Of a DNA stretch of 20,143 nt, positions 8,634-15,336 are shown one piece after another; the stretch's first letter is position 1, and the number at the start of each line of letters is the position of its first letter. The notes beneath the pieces are model-generated. The model searched no databases, was not told where the DNA came from, and saw only the letters and a program-made list of their open reading frames with translations. The stretch spans positions 1 to 20,143 of the forward strand of contig LWDI01000065.1 in assembly GCA_002083475.1 (NCBI GenBank), given 5' to 3'. The stretch is from Proteobacteria bacterium SG_bin5. Its GTDB lineage: Bacteria; Pseudomonadota; Alphaproteobacteria; Sphingomonadales; Sphingomonadaceae. Made by a program: the position numbers and the translations under genes.

Positions 8634-9977
8634 CTACGCGCCGCTCGTCTCCGGCGCCAAAGCCCCCACCACCCGCTCGACCATCGCGCGCACCTCGACC
8701 CGCGCCTTCAACCGCGCGGCGAGCATCGCGGTGCCGCTGATCTTGCGCTGGACGAACAGCAGATCGGCGGGCGGCAAATGCCAGCTCGCGCGATCGGCGG
8801 CGACGCTCGCGCCTTGGTCGCGCAGCACGCCCACGAAAGCGCGGTCGCCGAAATCGAACGCGCCGGGGCGACCGAGTTCGCCGAGGATCACCTCGATCAT
8901 CCGGTCGATCGTCGCGCGGTGGCGGGTGGCGGCGGCGGGGCTGAGGAAACCGGCGGCGACCGATGCCTCGCGCGCGGCGTCGCCATCGCCCGCGAGTCCT
9001 GCGGCGAGCAGCGCGCGATAGCCCGCGCTCACCGAAGGCGGCACCGCCCGCGCCGCGCCGAAATCGAGCAGCACCAGCGCGCCTGTCTCCGGCTGAAAGC
9101 GGTAATTGGCGAAATTGGGATCGGTCTGCATCAGCCCGAAATCGAACAATTCGCGCAGCACCAGCGCGATCAGCGCGGTCATCGTGCGATCGCGCACCGG
9201 CTGCGGCGCCTCGGCGAGGCTGTCGATGCTCACGCCGTCGACGAAATTCATCGCGAGCACGCGCGGCGTGGTGAATTGGTCGTCGGGGCGCGGCACGACA
9301 TAGGCCGGGTCGGCGCCGAGCAGATCGGCATAAGCGCGCATCTGCGCCGCCTCGCGCGCGTAATCGGCTTCTTCGTGTAGCTGGCGTTTGGCCTCCTCGA
9401 GCAAGGGCGCGACGTCGAGCTCGCGCGGGAGCAGCCCCGAGACGCGCAGCAGCGTCGCGACATTGTCGACATCGGCGTCGATACTCTCGCGCACCCCGGG
9501 ATATTGCACCTTGATCGCGAGCACGCGCCCATCGGGCGTGGTCGCCTTATGGACCTGGCCGATCGAGGCGGCGGCGATCGGGCTCGCGCCGAAATGGGCG
9601 AAGCGCCGCCGCCAGTCCGGCCCCCATTCGGCGGCGAGCACGCGCTGCAATTGCGCGGGCGGCATTTGGTGGGCGCGCTCGCGCAGCCGGGCGAGGAGTT
9701 GCGCGAGTTCGGGCGGGAGCAATTCGCCCGCGTCCATGCTCACCATCTGCCCGAGCTTCATCGCTGCGCCGCGCAATTGCGAGAGTTGATCGGCGACGCG
9801 GCCGACATTGGCGGGGGTGAGCAGCAGCTCGCGCAATTTCGGCCGTTCGCCCTCGGCGAGCCGGCGCGCGCCCTCGGCGAGCACCCCGCCCGCGACCCCG
9901 CCCGCGAGCCGCCCGAACGCGCCGAGCCGCGCGATCCGCCCGCTCGGCACCGGCTTGCTGTCCCACTCCTCGGCCAA
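8634..9977 (-). CDS. ABC1/AarF/UbiB-family atypical kinase
   Basis: The ABC1 kinase-like family includes UbiB/COQ8, ATP-binding proteins that support ubiquinone synthesis. From the chosen start the marks are: the KxGQ motif (KLGQMVS, residues 74-80), the alanine-rich nucleotide loop AAASIGQ (135-141) in place of a Gly-rich loop, Lys156 in AIKVQYP, the catalytic loop QTDPNFANY (284-292) and LLDFGAA (303-309). No C-terminal membrane anchor is clear, unlike UbiB, so this is an AarF-like member of uncertain role. The TTG at 9977 is preferred over the ATG at 10091: AGGAGA lies seven bases before it and the ATG has no such site; the longer form would add 38 low-complexity residues. Confidence 0.88.
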   Translation of the reverse strand: MAEEWDSKPVPSGRIARLGAFGRLAGGVAGGVLAEGARRLAEGERPKLRELLLTPANVGRVADQLSQLRGAAMKLGQMVSMDAGELLPPELAQLLARLRERAHQMPPAQLQRVLAAEWGPDWRRRFAHFGASPIAAASIGQVHKATTPDGRVLAIKVQYPGVRESIDADVDNVATLLRVSGLLPRELDVAPLLEEAKRQLHEEADYAREAAQMRAYADLLGADPAYVVPRPDDQFTTPRVLAMNFVDGVSIDSLAEAPQPVRDRTMTALIALVLRELFDFGLMQTDPNFANYRFQPETGALVLLDFGAARAVPPSVSAGYRALLAAGLAGDGDAAREASVAAGFLSPAAATRHRATIDRMIEVILGELGRPGAFDFGDRAFVGVLRDQGASVAADRASWHLPPADLLFVQRKISGTAMLAARLKARVEVRAMVERVVGALAPETSGA

Positions 9978-10127
9978 AATCGCGTCTCCTGCTGTGGCGC
10001 GCGATATGGGGAGCCGCGCGGCGTTCGCCAGCTTGGGGCCGCGCGGCGACGCAGCGGCGGGGTGGGGGGAGCGCCCTTTGCGGGCTTGCATCCCCGCCGC
10101 AACCGGCCTAGATCGCTGCCCCTCGGT

Positions 10128-10204
10128 CGGGACGTAGCGCAGCCTGGTAGCGCATCACACTGGGGGTGTGGGGGTCGCAGGTTCGAATCCTGTCGTCCCG
10201 ACCA
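10128..10204 (+). tRNA. tRNA-Pro (anticodon GGG)
   Basis: The acceptor stem CGGGACG pairs with CGTCCCG, and the loop CTGGGGG gives anticodon GGG. The T arm carries GGTTCGAATCC, and the encoded CCA ends at 10204. It separates core genes from accessory DNA. tRNA 3' ends are frequent integration sites, so this may be an island attachment site, although no second copy of the 3' end is seen in the window. Confidence 0.97.
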
Positions 10205-10214
10205 AATTTTCTCT

Positions 10215-10391
10215 TTATGACAGTAGCTTATCGGGAACATGACGGCCAGCGGTCGAATGCTCCGTCAACTTAGCAATCACATAGTAATCACCGCGCAGCA
10301 GATCGTTCAACTCCATGTGCGCCCGTAGGGCGTTGAATGGCCCGATTATGCCCCTCTGCCGCAGGACGGTCAGCGGATCGATCGTGGGCAT
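10215..10391 (-). CDS. Hypothetical protein, 58 residues
   Basis: A small frame beginning MPTIDPLTVL and overlapping the 3' end of the upstream Rap1a-like gene by 22 bases. The composition is protein-like (RGIIGPFNALRAHMELNDLL) but no family is recognised. No ribosome site precedes it, so if real it is probably translated by coupling with the gene upstream. It is the only plausible gene between tRNA-Pro and 10370. Evidence is weak. Confidence 0.4.
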   Translation of the reverse strand: MPTIDPLTVLRQRGIIGPFNALRAHMELNDLLRGDYYVIAKLTEHSTAGRHVPDKLLS

Positions 10392-10705
10392 GGGAATGCT
10401 TTTAAAAGCGGCTCCCGAACCAGTGCCGACGCGTGCCAGCCCCAATTTTCCGGATGTTCGCTTATGTAGCGCCGGACGATCGCCACCGTCTGCAAGGTGC
10501 CGGCATCGGAATAAGGGCGGCAGGTCCGACGCTCAAGTTGAAGCGCATCAGCGACCCCAAGGACATAGCTAACACACGGATCAAGGGCCAAGCCACGGTC
10601 GCGGGCGCACTCCTGCGCCAGCGTCGCGCCCGTAATCGTCGATAAATTCACCGGCTGGCTAGCCTGGGAACCCGCCGCCGCGATCGCCAGCAATAACTCG
10701 ATCAT
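10370..10705 (-). CDS. Rap1a/Tai-type immunity-like exported protein
   Basis: A 111-residue protein with a short signal peptide (about 1-16). The Rap1a/Tai pattern follows: GATLAQEC (26-33), PCVSYVLGVADAL (43-55), a CRP motif (62-64), a helix ending YISEHPENW (80-88) and the closing LKAFPC (101-106). Cys33, 44, 62 and 106 could form the two disulfides known for periplasmic Rap1a/Tai proteins. Those neutralise secreted amidase toxins of type VI secretion. No effector gene is adjacent, so the role is open; such domains also occur without toxins. ATG 10705 has AGGAGAG seven bases upstream. Confidence 0.75.
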   Translation of the reverse strand: MIELLLAIAAAGSQASQPVNLSTITGATLAQECARDRGLALDPCVSYVLGVADALQLERRTCRPYSDAGTLQTVAIVRRYISEHPENWGWHASALVREPLLKAFPCPRSIR

Positions 10706-10811
10706 ACCACAACTCTCCTGAGTGACCGCGTTGGGTGCACGCGCCCAATATGCTCGATCAATCATACCATTTTGAGGGCGGGGATGTGAGTTGTTCAAAG
10801 GAGGAAAAGAA

Positions 10812-11069
10812 ATGAGCAATACCGTTAAGTGGCGAGAGAAGCCACGCACATCCAAACCCAACTCAAGGCAGAAAAGGAACGGGTTGTTCCTGGATGCGCA
10901 TCCAATATGCCAGGACTGCGGAAAGCGCCGTTCGAAAGAAGCGCATCACGATCTGCCGCAGGGGCACCCCGATCGTAACGATTGGCAGTTCATGCGAGCG
11001 CTGTGCATCCCGTGCCATGTGAAATGCCACCAGTCGGCGCCCGAGCCCGCTTTGGATGAGGCAGGCTGA
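10812..11069 (+). CDS. HNH-type zinc-finger protein
   Basis: An 85-residue basic protein with an HNH-like metal-binding layout: Cys33-x2-Cys36 (CQDC), EAHHDLPQGH (43-52) supplying the histidines, and Cys65-x2-Cys68-His69 (CIPCH). Such small phage and island proteins often nick or cut DNA. The N-terminus is Lys/Arg-rich, which suits nucleic-acid binding. The start has a perfect AAAGGAGG site. It is divergent from the Rap1a-like gene and convergent with the RHH gene. A purely structural zinc finger is possible. Confidence 0.7.
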   Translation: MSNTVKWREKPRTSKPNSRQKRNGLFLDAHPICQDCGKRRSKEAHHDLPQGHPDRNDWQFMRALCIPCHVKCHQSAPEPALDEAG

Positions 11070-11132
11070 GGCGGACTGCGTCGGGCCTTTGTCAGTCGGC
11101 CGGTCGGGACGCCCAGCCCGGGATAACTTCGA

Positions 11133-11327
11133 TCACCGCCCGCGCAGGGCGTCCCAAAGCAGCCGACGGGCAGCTTCCGGCCGCGATGGCTTTGGATCAT
11201 CCTGCTTCGCGATCCACCCATCAAGCGCTGCCAGCAGGTCGGGCAGCATCCGAACCCCGACCAGAACCCCCTTACCGGTCGTTTTCGGCCGGCCTCTTGA
11301 TTTTGTGTTATCACTATTTGACGGCAT
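11133..11327 (-). CDS. Ribbon-helix-helix DNA-binding protein
   Basis: A 64-residue protein. Basic residues at the N-terminus (SRGRPKTTGK) precede a strand (VLVGVRML, 21-28), a helix (PDLLAALDGWIAKQ), the turn PKPSRPEAARR, and a second helix ending WDALRG. This is the RHH fold used by small repressors such as antitoxins and plasmid or phage regulators. No toxin partner is found. Its start lies inside an inverted repeat (11305-11346), and it is divergent from the five-gene phage-like run that begins at 11419, so it may repress both itself and that run. A GTG at 11330 directly precedes the ATG; no ribosome site is clear. Confidence 0.75.
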   Translation of the reverse strand: MPSNSDNTKSRGRPKTTGKGVLVGVRMLPDLLAALDGWIAKQDDPKPSRPEAARRLLWDALRGR

Positions 11328-11346
11328 CACGATTTTAGGATAACAC
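11305..11346. promoter_or_regulatory. Inverted repeat over the RHH gene start (possible operator)
   Basis: GTGTTATC at 11305-11312 and GATAACAC at 11339-11346 are perfect 8-bp inverted arms; the flanks TTTT and AAAA nearly extend them. The RHH start codon lies between them. RHH proteins commonly bind such repeats and autoregulate. That this is the operator is inferred from position. Confidence 0.45.
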
Positions 11347-11353
11347 GAAAAGC

Positions 11354-11388
11354 GAGCCGGCGGGAAGCGCCAACCTCCCTACCGGCTC
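11354..11388 (+). promoter_or_regulatory. Leader hairpin before the small-gene run
   Basis: GAGCCGG (11354-11360) pairs with CCGGCTC (11382-11388), and inside it GGGA (11362-11365) pairs with TCCC (11376-11379), leaving a loop agcgccaacc. It lies 31 bases before ATG 11419 and has no T-run, so it looks like a 5' leader structure rather than a terminator. It may control translation or RNA stability of the run. Confidence 0.45.
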
Positions 11389-11418
11389 TGACCAAAAACG
11401 TCTGAGATGGAGACGAAT

Positions 11419-11694
11419 ATGGCTACTGAACCCCTAGCCGCAGGCGTCGGCCATGCCAACGCCACGCCCGCGCAACTGATGTCGCTTGGCGACCTTGGCG
11501 TTCTTGATCATTCGATGAACCGGCTCGATGAGCTGGCGAGCGCGCTGACCATCATCGCCGCCCACGCCGACGAGAATGGCGGCGGCAGAGATGTGAGCAA
11601 CGCAATCCATGGCATCGCCGGCGCGATCGTCGATCAAGCGCAGGCTATCGACGACCTTCTTCAGCGGCACCGCCGCGCATCGACGGAGGCGTAA
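11419..11694 (+). CDS. Small phage-like hypothetical protein, 91 residues
   Basis: First gene of a tightly packed rightward run. The protein is helical and acidic, with VLDHSMNRLDELASALTII followed by ADENGGGRDVSNAIHGIAGAIVDQ and a helix AIDDLLQRH; no catalytic motif is seen. ATG 11419 has a GGAG site six bases upstream. The next gene starts one base after its stop. It resembles small accessory proteins of sphingomonad prophages and islands, of unknown role. Confidence 0.65.
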   Translation: MATEPLAAGVGHANATPAQLMSLGDLGVLDHSMNRLDELASALTIIAAHADENGGGRDVSNAIHGIAGAIVDQAQAIDDLLQRHRRASTEA

Positions 11695-11695
11695 A

Positions 11696-12265
11696 ATGGT
11701 CGACACCAATCAGAACGAACTGAAGGCCGTTCTCCAGCTTGCGGAGTTGGTTCGCCGGAACGCTCGCGAGGTGCAGTGCATCTTGCAGGCGATCGACCAG
11801 CTGCACGACGACCTGCCCGCCTGTAAGGGCGATCTCGTCGACGCTTCGAATATCGAGGCGATGGACCGAATGCTGGTGTTGAACCAGCTGGCCGTCAGGG
11901 TCAGTGGTCAGGCAATTGACCTGTGCGATGACATCGAAGCGGCTGGCGTCGCCAAGGCGAGTGGTAAGGCTGGCGCGGACTGGGACGAGATGCTCGCCCG
12001 CTACCAGGCCATCGAAGCGATCCCGATCAATGAGAGCACCGACGAGTCCATCGATGAAGCCGGCGATCTGAACTCCAAGCTCATGAAAACGCCCGCACCG
12101 ACACCGGCCGCGCTGCTATGGAAACTGCGCGAATTGCTCGGTGGCAGCGGAGGGGCCGCAAGTTCATGGCCTTCGGAGTTCATGGCGCCGGTCCTCGCCG
12201 ATTGCGAGAGATACTTGAGCGGCGCCGGTCGTGCTCCCGAAGCTTCGACGGGAGCGTTGGTATGA
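11696..12265 (+). CDS. Hypothetical protein with C-terminal ADWD-TPAP module
   Basis: A 189-residue protein, helical in residues 1-80 (LAELVRRNAREVQCILQAID). The segment 94-149 starts ADWDEMLARYQAIE and ends TPAPTPAALLWKLREL. That segment is laid out like the first part of the next gene. No enzyme motif is seen. It has a GGAGG ribosome site and overlaps the next gene by ATGA. Function unknown; context suggests phage or island accessory function. Confidence 0.7.
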   Translation: MVDTNQNELKAVLQLAELVRRNAREVQCILQAIDQLHDDLPACKGDLVDASNIEAMDRMLVLNQLAVRVSGQAIDLCDDIEAAGVAKASGKAGADWDEMLARYQAIEAIPINESTDESIDEAGDLNSKLMKTPAPTPAALLWKLRELLGGSGGAASSWPSEFMAPVLADCERYLSGAGRAPEASTGALV

Positions 12266-12756
12266 CACCCCGCGCTGACTGGGACGCGGCGTTCGCCGCC
12301 TACGCCGAGGCGTCCGCCCGCGTTAGAACGCTTCCCTTGGGAACGGCAGACGAGGACGCTGCGGTCGAGCTGGCCGCAACTGCAATGGATCGCTTGATCG
12401 TCGATACGCCGGCGCCCGACCTGGACGCCGTCCACAAGAAGGCGCTCCTCGCCTTCCAGCGGTGCGATGGGCTCGCGTTATTCGAAGACTATCGGGACGC
12501 GATCCTGGCTGATCTCCGGCGCTTGGGGGCGATTGAGGCAAGCCGGTTCGACGCGAAGCGCTGGATCGAGGAAGCCGAAGCGGCGGGCGCCGCCATGTTC
12601 GTTCGCAACGGAGAGTTGTGGATCGGACAGCTCGTCGCATTGAGCGTCGACCGCCAGGCCAAGCTCGATCAGCTGAAGGCGGCACTCGGGCCGGCAGAGC
12701 GAGAAGCGGTGCGTGATCATCTCGCGGCGCGCGGATTGATTTGCGAGGAAGCCTAG
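12262..12756 (+). CDS. Hypothetical protein with N-terminal ADWD-TPAP module
   Basis: A 164-residue protein. Residues 5-65 repeat the pattern of the preceding product: ADWDAAFAAYAEA, an acidic helix, then DTPAPDLDAVHKKALLAF. A second part (96-160) starts RFDAKRWIEEAEAAGA and carries a short strand pair (MFVRNGELWIG). ATG 12262 overlaps the preceding stop by four bases, a sign of coupled translation. Not recognised as an enzyme. The shared module points to duplication or recombination among small phage-like genes. Confidence 0.7.
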   Translation: MTPRADWDAAFAAYAEASARVRTLPLGTADEDAAVELAATAMDRLIVDTPAPDLDAVHKKALLAFQRCDGLALFEDYRDAILADLRRLGAIEASRFDAKRWIEEAEAAGAAMFVRNGELWIGQLVALSVDRQAKLDQLKAALGPAEREAVRDHLAARGLICEEA

Positions 12757-12758
12757 CG

Positions 12759-13031
12759 ATGGCTCAGGCGCTCTCTCCATCAGCCCGAGGCGCGTCGCAC
12801 ATCAAGCCATGGCGACGCCCCCGCCACAGGCCGTGGGCGACGGGCATCGACACATCCGTGATCGCGTTGCTGTTCGGTGCGATACCGAGCCTGCCGCGCC
12901 CCGTGCTCGCTCGGCTGACAGAGCGGTTGATTGACCGCCTGGACGAGCTCGACGGAGACGCGGACTTGGAAAGCCGGACCGAGGATGATGAGGATAGCCA
13001 TGACCAGGAACACGACGAAGGGGAATGCTAG
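12759..13031 (+). CDS. Small hypothetical protein with acidic tail
   Basis: A 90-residue protein: a basic N-terminal half (KPWRRPRHRPW, 17-27), a hydrophobic helix (SVIALLFGAIP), then RLTERLIDRLDELDGD and a strongly acidic His/Glu/Asp tail. It starts two bases after the preceding stop with a GAGGA site. No family recognised. The acidic tail could mimic nucleic acid or bind a partner, but that is speculation. The tail-encoding bases overlap the preferred start of the next gene. Confidence 0.6.
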   Translation: MAQALSPSARGASHIKPWRRPRHRPWATGIDTSVIALLFGAIPSLPRPVLARLTERLIDRLDELDGDADLESRTEDDEDSHDQEHDEGEC

Positions 13032-13623
13032 TTCGCTGATCTGGCCGTCGCCACCGCCCATCCCGGCTGGCCTCCGCCCCTCACTTCGAACCCCGCCCAG
13101 GCGCGACTCAGTGGACGCGTTTGGGCGGGTTCACCGCTTCCACGAGAGCAATTCGATCGCTGCCCAATACGGCAACGACTGGTGGATACCGATCTACCGG
13201 CGCGCCTTTCCCACGCTCATGTCGGCGGTGGGTGTCGAGCATGACGGCTGGGCGCAGCGCGGCGGCATTGACCGCGTGCTCACCCTCAGCTGCGGGCGCA
13301 TCCACACGGTGGACGAGAAGATCAGGACCGAGGACTGGCCTGACGTGCTGCTGGAGCGCTGGTCGAACGAGGCGCTCCGCCGTCCAGGCTGGGTACAGAA
13401 GCCGCTCGCCGCCGACTTCATAGCTTACGCCTGGGCGCCAGCCGCCACATGCGTGCTGCTGCCCGTTCCAGCGCTACAGCGTGCTTGGCGCCAACACGGC
13501 CGGCAGTGGATCGGGCTCTACGGGCAGCGCCGGGCGCAGAACGAGGGGTATACGACGGTTAGCGTGCCCGTGCCGCGCGGGGTGCTGATGCAGGCAATCG
13601 TCGAGGCGATGTTCGTCAGCTGA
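13000..13623 (+). CDS. Probable PD-(D/E)XK-fold nuclease-like protein
   Basis: From ATG 13000 the protein has 207 residues. The core from about residue 44 contains HESNSIAAQYGNDWWIPIYR, then GGIDRVL with Asp91, a strand, and VDEKIR with Asp105-x-Lys107. This gives the D-x(n)-(D/E)-x-K layout of PD-(D/E)XK nucleases. Then come EDWPDVLLERWSNE and KPLAADFIAYAW. No match to a named family is claimed. ATG 13000 has AGGA upstream but overlaps the previous gene by 32 bases; GTG 13111, just before the conserved-looking part, is an alternative start. Last gene of the rightward run. Confidence 0.6.
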   Translation: MTRNTTKGNASSLIWPSPPPIPAGLRPSLRTPPRRDSVDAFGRVHRFHESNSIAAQYGNDWWIPIYRRAFPTLMSAVGVEHDGWAQRGGIDRVLTLSCGRIHTVDEKIRTEDWPDVLLERWSNEALRRPGWVQKPLAADFIAYAWAPAATCVLLPVPALQRAWRQHGRQWIGLYGQRRAQNEGYTTVSVPVPRGVLMQAIVEAMFVS

Positions 13624-13628
13624 AAGAA

Positions 13629-13802
13629 TCAGCCGCAAAGATTTGATCCGACAAGGATCCCCGCGAACGGGTTGTCGGCACTAACCTTCGACCCGGAAAT
13701 GGCGCCACCGCCGCTACGCGCATCGCGCTGGTAGGGGTAGGGGGGCATCGGGACAGCCCTTGGCATCGGCGGAATGCGATCCGTCACAGACTTTTCAGAC
13801 AT
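13629..13802 (-). CDS. 58-residue Pro/Gly-rich protein coupled to the proteasome-like gene
   Basis: Its ATG lies within the end of the upstream Ntn-hydrolase gene, overlapping by 8 bases (ATGTCTGA), so translation is probably coupled. The protein is short and probably disordered: IPPMPRAVPMPPYPYQ (11-26) followed by a Gly/Ser-rich part and ending VGSNLCG. No family is recognised. It could be a partner, adaptor or substrate of the hydrolase; only gene layout supports this. Confidence 0.55.
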   Translation of the reverse strand: MSEKSVTDRIPPMPRAVPMPPYPYQRDARSGGGAISGSKVSADNPFAGILVGSNLCG

Positions 13803-14643
13803 GATCGGTCTCCATATTAAGCGCTCGGGGGTAAAAATGCTTCCGCTTGATCCACTTAAATCCTTCATATCGCGTTACGGTTGCAATGTCCGTATCTCCG
13901 CCCACGGTATCGGCGCCATCGCGAAAATGGACATATTTTTTCGTCACTTCGACGAGAAAGTCAGCCAGAGCGATTGCATCGCCCGTTGGCATTGGCGCTG
14001 AAACTAGAGGCGTGGCGGTGTATGAGCGCATCAGCGCCTGAACCGGCCCGATCTTGTCGGCCTCAAGCCCACCAGCGGCCAGCGCATCGACAACCCCGCC
14101 GCTGAACCCCAACAACAGTCGGTTCAATGCTTCCGGTTGACCCGCCCAAGTAACGAAGCTGTCTTCACCGACCATCTGTTGCTGCGGAGGTGTGCATTGG
14201 CCATTCTCAATGACAATCTTCCACAGCTCCGCGTCGTCACGATCGGCGCCGTATCCACCCACCCAAAATTCGAGGTTAGCAGCGTCGGCGGGCGCCGGAT
14301 TCAGTTGGAGAAACGCTTCATCGTAGAGGAGAGTTCGAGCGCGAATCGCGACCTCCTCGATGGTGTAGGATTCTGGGTCTAGGCCGCCCTCGTGAACAGG
14401 CTTGCTAAGGCGACGCCGCAGCTCCTTTGCAAGGCTGGAGATGGAGGACCGACCGATGTTGCCGGCGCCGCACGTCATTGCGGCAATGGGCTGCCCCTTG
14501 ACGAGATTAAAGACCTTGTTGCCGTGCGCATACACGTTGACGATCATGGGGCGGCCAGCTTCGTCGGCTCCGATCAACGAGGTAGCGCTGTCAGCTGCTA
14601 GCACGAGGCAATCGTGAACCTTAACGGCCACACATATCGTCAT
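13795..14643 (-). CDS. Proteasome-like Ntn-hydrolase family protein
   Basis: A 282-residue protein beginning MTICVAVKV..CLVLAADSATS. Once Met is removed, Thr1 would be the nucleophile, Asp17 aligns with the Asp17 of proteasome beta subunits and HslV, and Lys42 in HGNKVFNL corresponds to catalytic Lys33 after a short insertion. The strand-turn IAAMTCGAGN matches the following beta-strand region. It is longer than HslV (about 175) or Anbu (about 240), with an extended C-terminus. An in-frame TAA two codons before ATG 14643 excludes a longer N-terminus. No HslU-type ATPase is nearby. It may be a self-assembling peptidase or other amidohydrolase. Local base composition looks less GC-rich than the core genes. 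Confidence 0.72.
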   Translation of the reverse strand: MTICVAVKVHDCLVLAADSATSLIGADEAGRPMIVNVYAHGNKVFNLVKGQPIAAMTCGAGNIGRSSISSLAKELRRRLSKPVHEGGLDPESYTIEEVAIRARTLLYDEAFLQLNPAPADAANLEFWVGGYGADRDDAELWKIVIENGQCTPPQQQMVGEDSFVTWAGQPEALNRLLLGFSGGVVDALAAGGLEADKIGPVQALMRSYTATPLVSAPMPTGDAIALADFLVEVTKKYVHFRDGADTVGGDTDIATVTRYEGFKWIKRKHFYPRALNMETDHV

Positions 14644-14669
14644 CGTTTACAATTTCCCCCCGGGTTTCT

Positions 14670-14730
14670 GATCGTGAATCATGACTTCACGCGATCGTCA
14701 ACTGAATCTCCTTAAAATTCGCGTTTAAGG
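14670..14730. promoter_or_regulatory. Two inverted repeats upstream of the proteasome-like gene
   Basis: CCTTAAA (14710-14716) and TTTAAGG (14724-14730) form a perfect 7-bp stem with a 7-base loop. GATCGTGAA (14670-14678) and TTCACGCGATC (14686-14696) form a second, bulged palindrome. Both lie in the 118-base gap between the SRAP gene and the Ntn hydrolase, reading leftward, and could be a terminator plus operator. Neither has a proper T-run. Confidence 0.35.
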
Positions 14731-14761
14731 CTGCTCGGGCCAGCCCTGTTTCAAGGAAGGC

Positions 14762-15331
14762 TTAGTCGACCACCATCAGCTGCGATGGAAACGGCACCGC
14801 CAGCGCCCGCCCGCCGTCATCATCCGCAGCCAGCCAGCGCCCATAATCCTCCGGCGGTAAGATCACCGGCATAGCCTTCGGATGAACGGCCGCGACCAAG
14901 GGGTTTGGCTCGCACGTCAGAAAGGCGAACGCGGCACCCTCAGCCGTCGGTCGCCAGATGCCCGCGAAAGCGAACACGGGCAGGCTGGGCACCGAAAACC
15001 ACCGCTTCACCTTCGCGCCCTTCTCGCCCTCCCACTCGCAAAACTCGGTCGCGGGAACGAGGCAGCGCCGCTCCGGGCTGGCGAGGGCCGATCGCCAGAA
15101 TGGGCTCGACAGGTTGCGCACGTTGGTGACCGGCGCCTTGGATGAAGGGGGCGGCGGGAAGCCCCACGTCATTTCGGCCAGCGCCCGGCCGCCATCCCGC
15201 TCGATCACCACTGGCGCCTTGCTCTTGGGGTAGAAGTCCTTCTCACCCGTATAGGCAAAGGACGGCTCGGCCGCGCCGAATATGGCCGCTATCTCAGCGC
15301 CGGCTCGCTTTGCCCGATACAAATTGCACAT
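14762..15331 (-). CDS. SOS response-associated peptidase (SRAP, YedK/HMCES family)
   Basis: The 189-residue SRAP protein crosslinks to abasic sites in single-stranded DNA through its N-terminal Cys and so shields them. Visible residues are Cys2 (MCNLY), Asn70 and Arg72 (TNVRN), Glu99 in FCEW and His150 in VHPKAMPVIL, matching the Cys2-Asn-Glu-His set of YedK. The start must be ATG 15331 so that Cys2 is exposed after Met removal; the longer frame adding MDRGLAG would bury it. A 36-residue membrane protein ends six bases before it on the same strand. In an island, SRAP may guard single-stranded transfer DNA. Confidence 0.93.
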   Translation of the reverse strand: MCNLYRAKRAGAEIAAIFGAAEPSFAYTGEKDFYPKSKAPVVIERDGGRALAEMTWGFPPPPSSKAPVTNVRNLSSPFWRSALASPERRCLVPATEFCEWEGEKGAKVKRWFSVPSLPVFAFAGIWRPTAEGAAFAFLTCEPNPLVAAVHPKAMPVILPPEDYGRWLAADDDGGRALAVPFPSQLMVVD

Positions 15332-15336
15332 GCCCG

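Noticed and set aside
9758..10240. Leftward frame beginning MFPISYCHKEKIWSGRQDSN
   Set aside because: It is antisense to tRNA-Pro (the RQDSNLRP pattern is typical) and overlaps the kinase gene.
11096..11110. 11-base match (cggtcgggacg) to the 5' side of tRNA-Pro as a second att site
   Set aside because: It matches the 5' end rather than the 3' end used by integrases, and is short enough to be chance.
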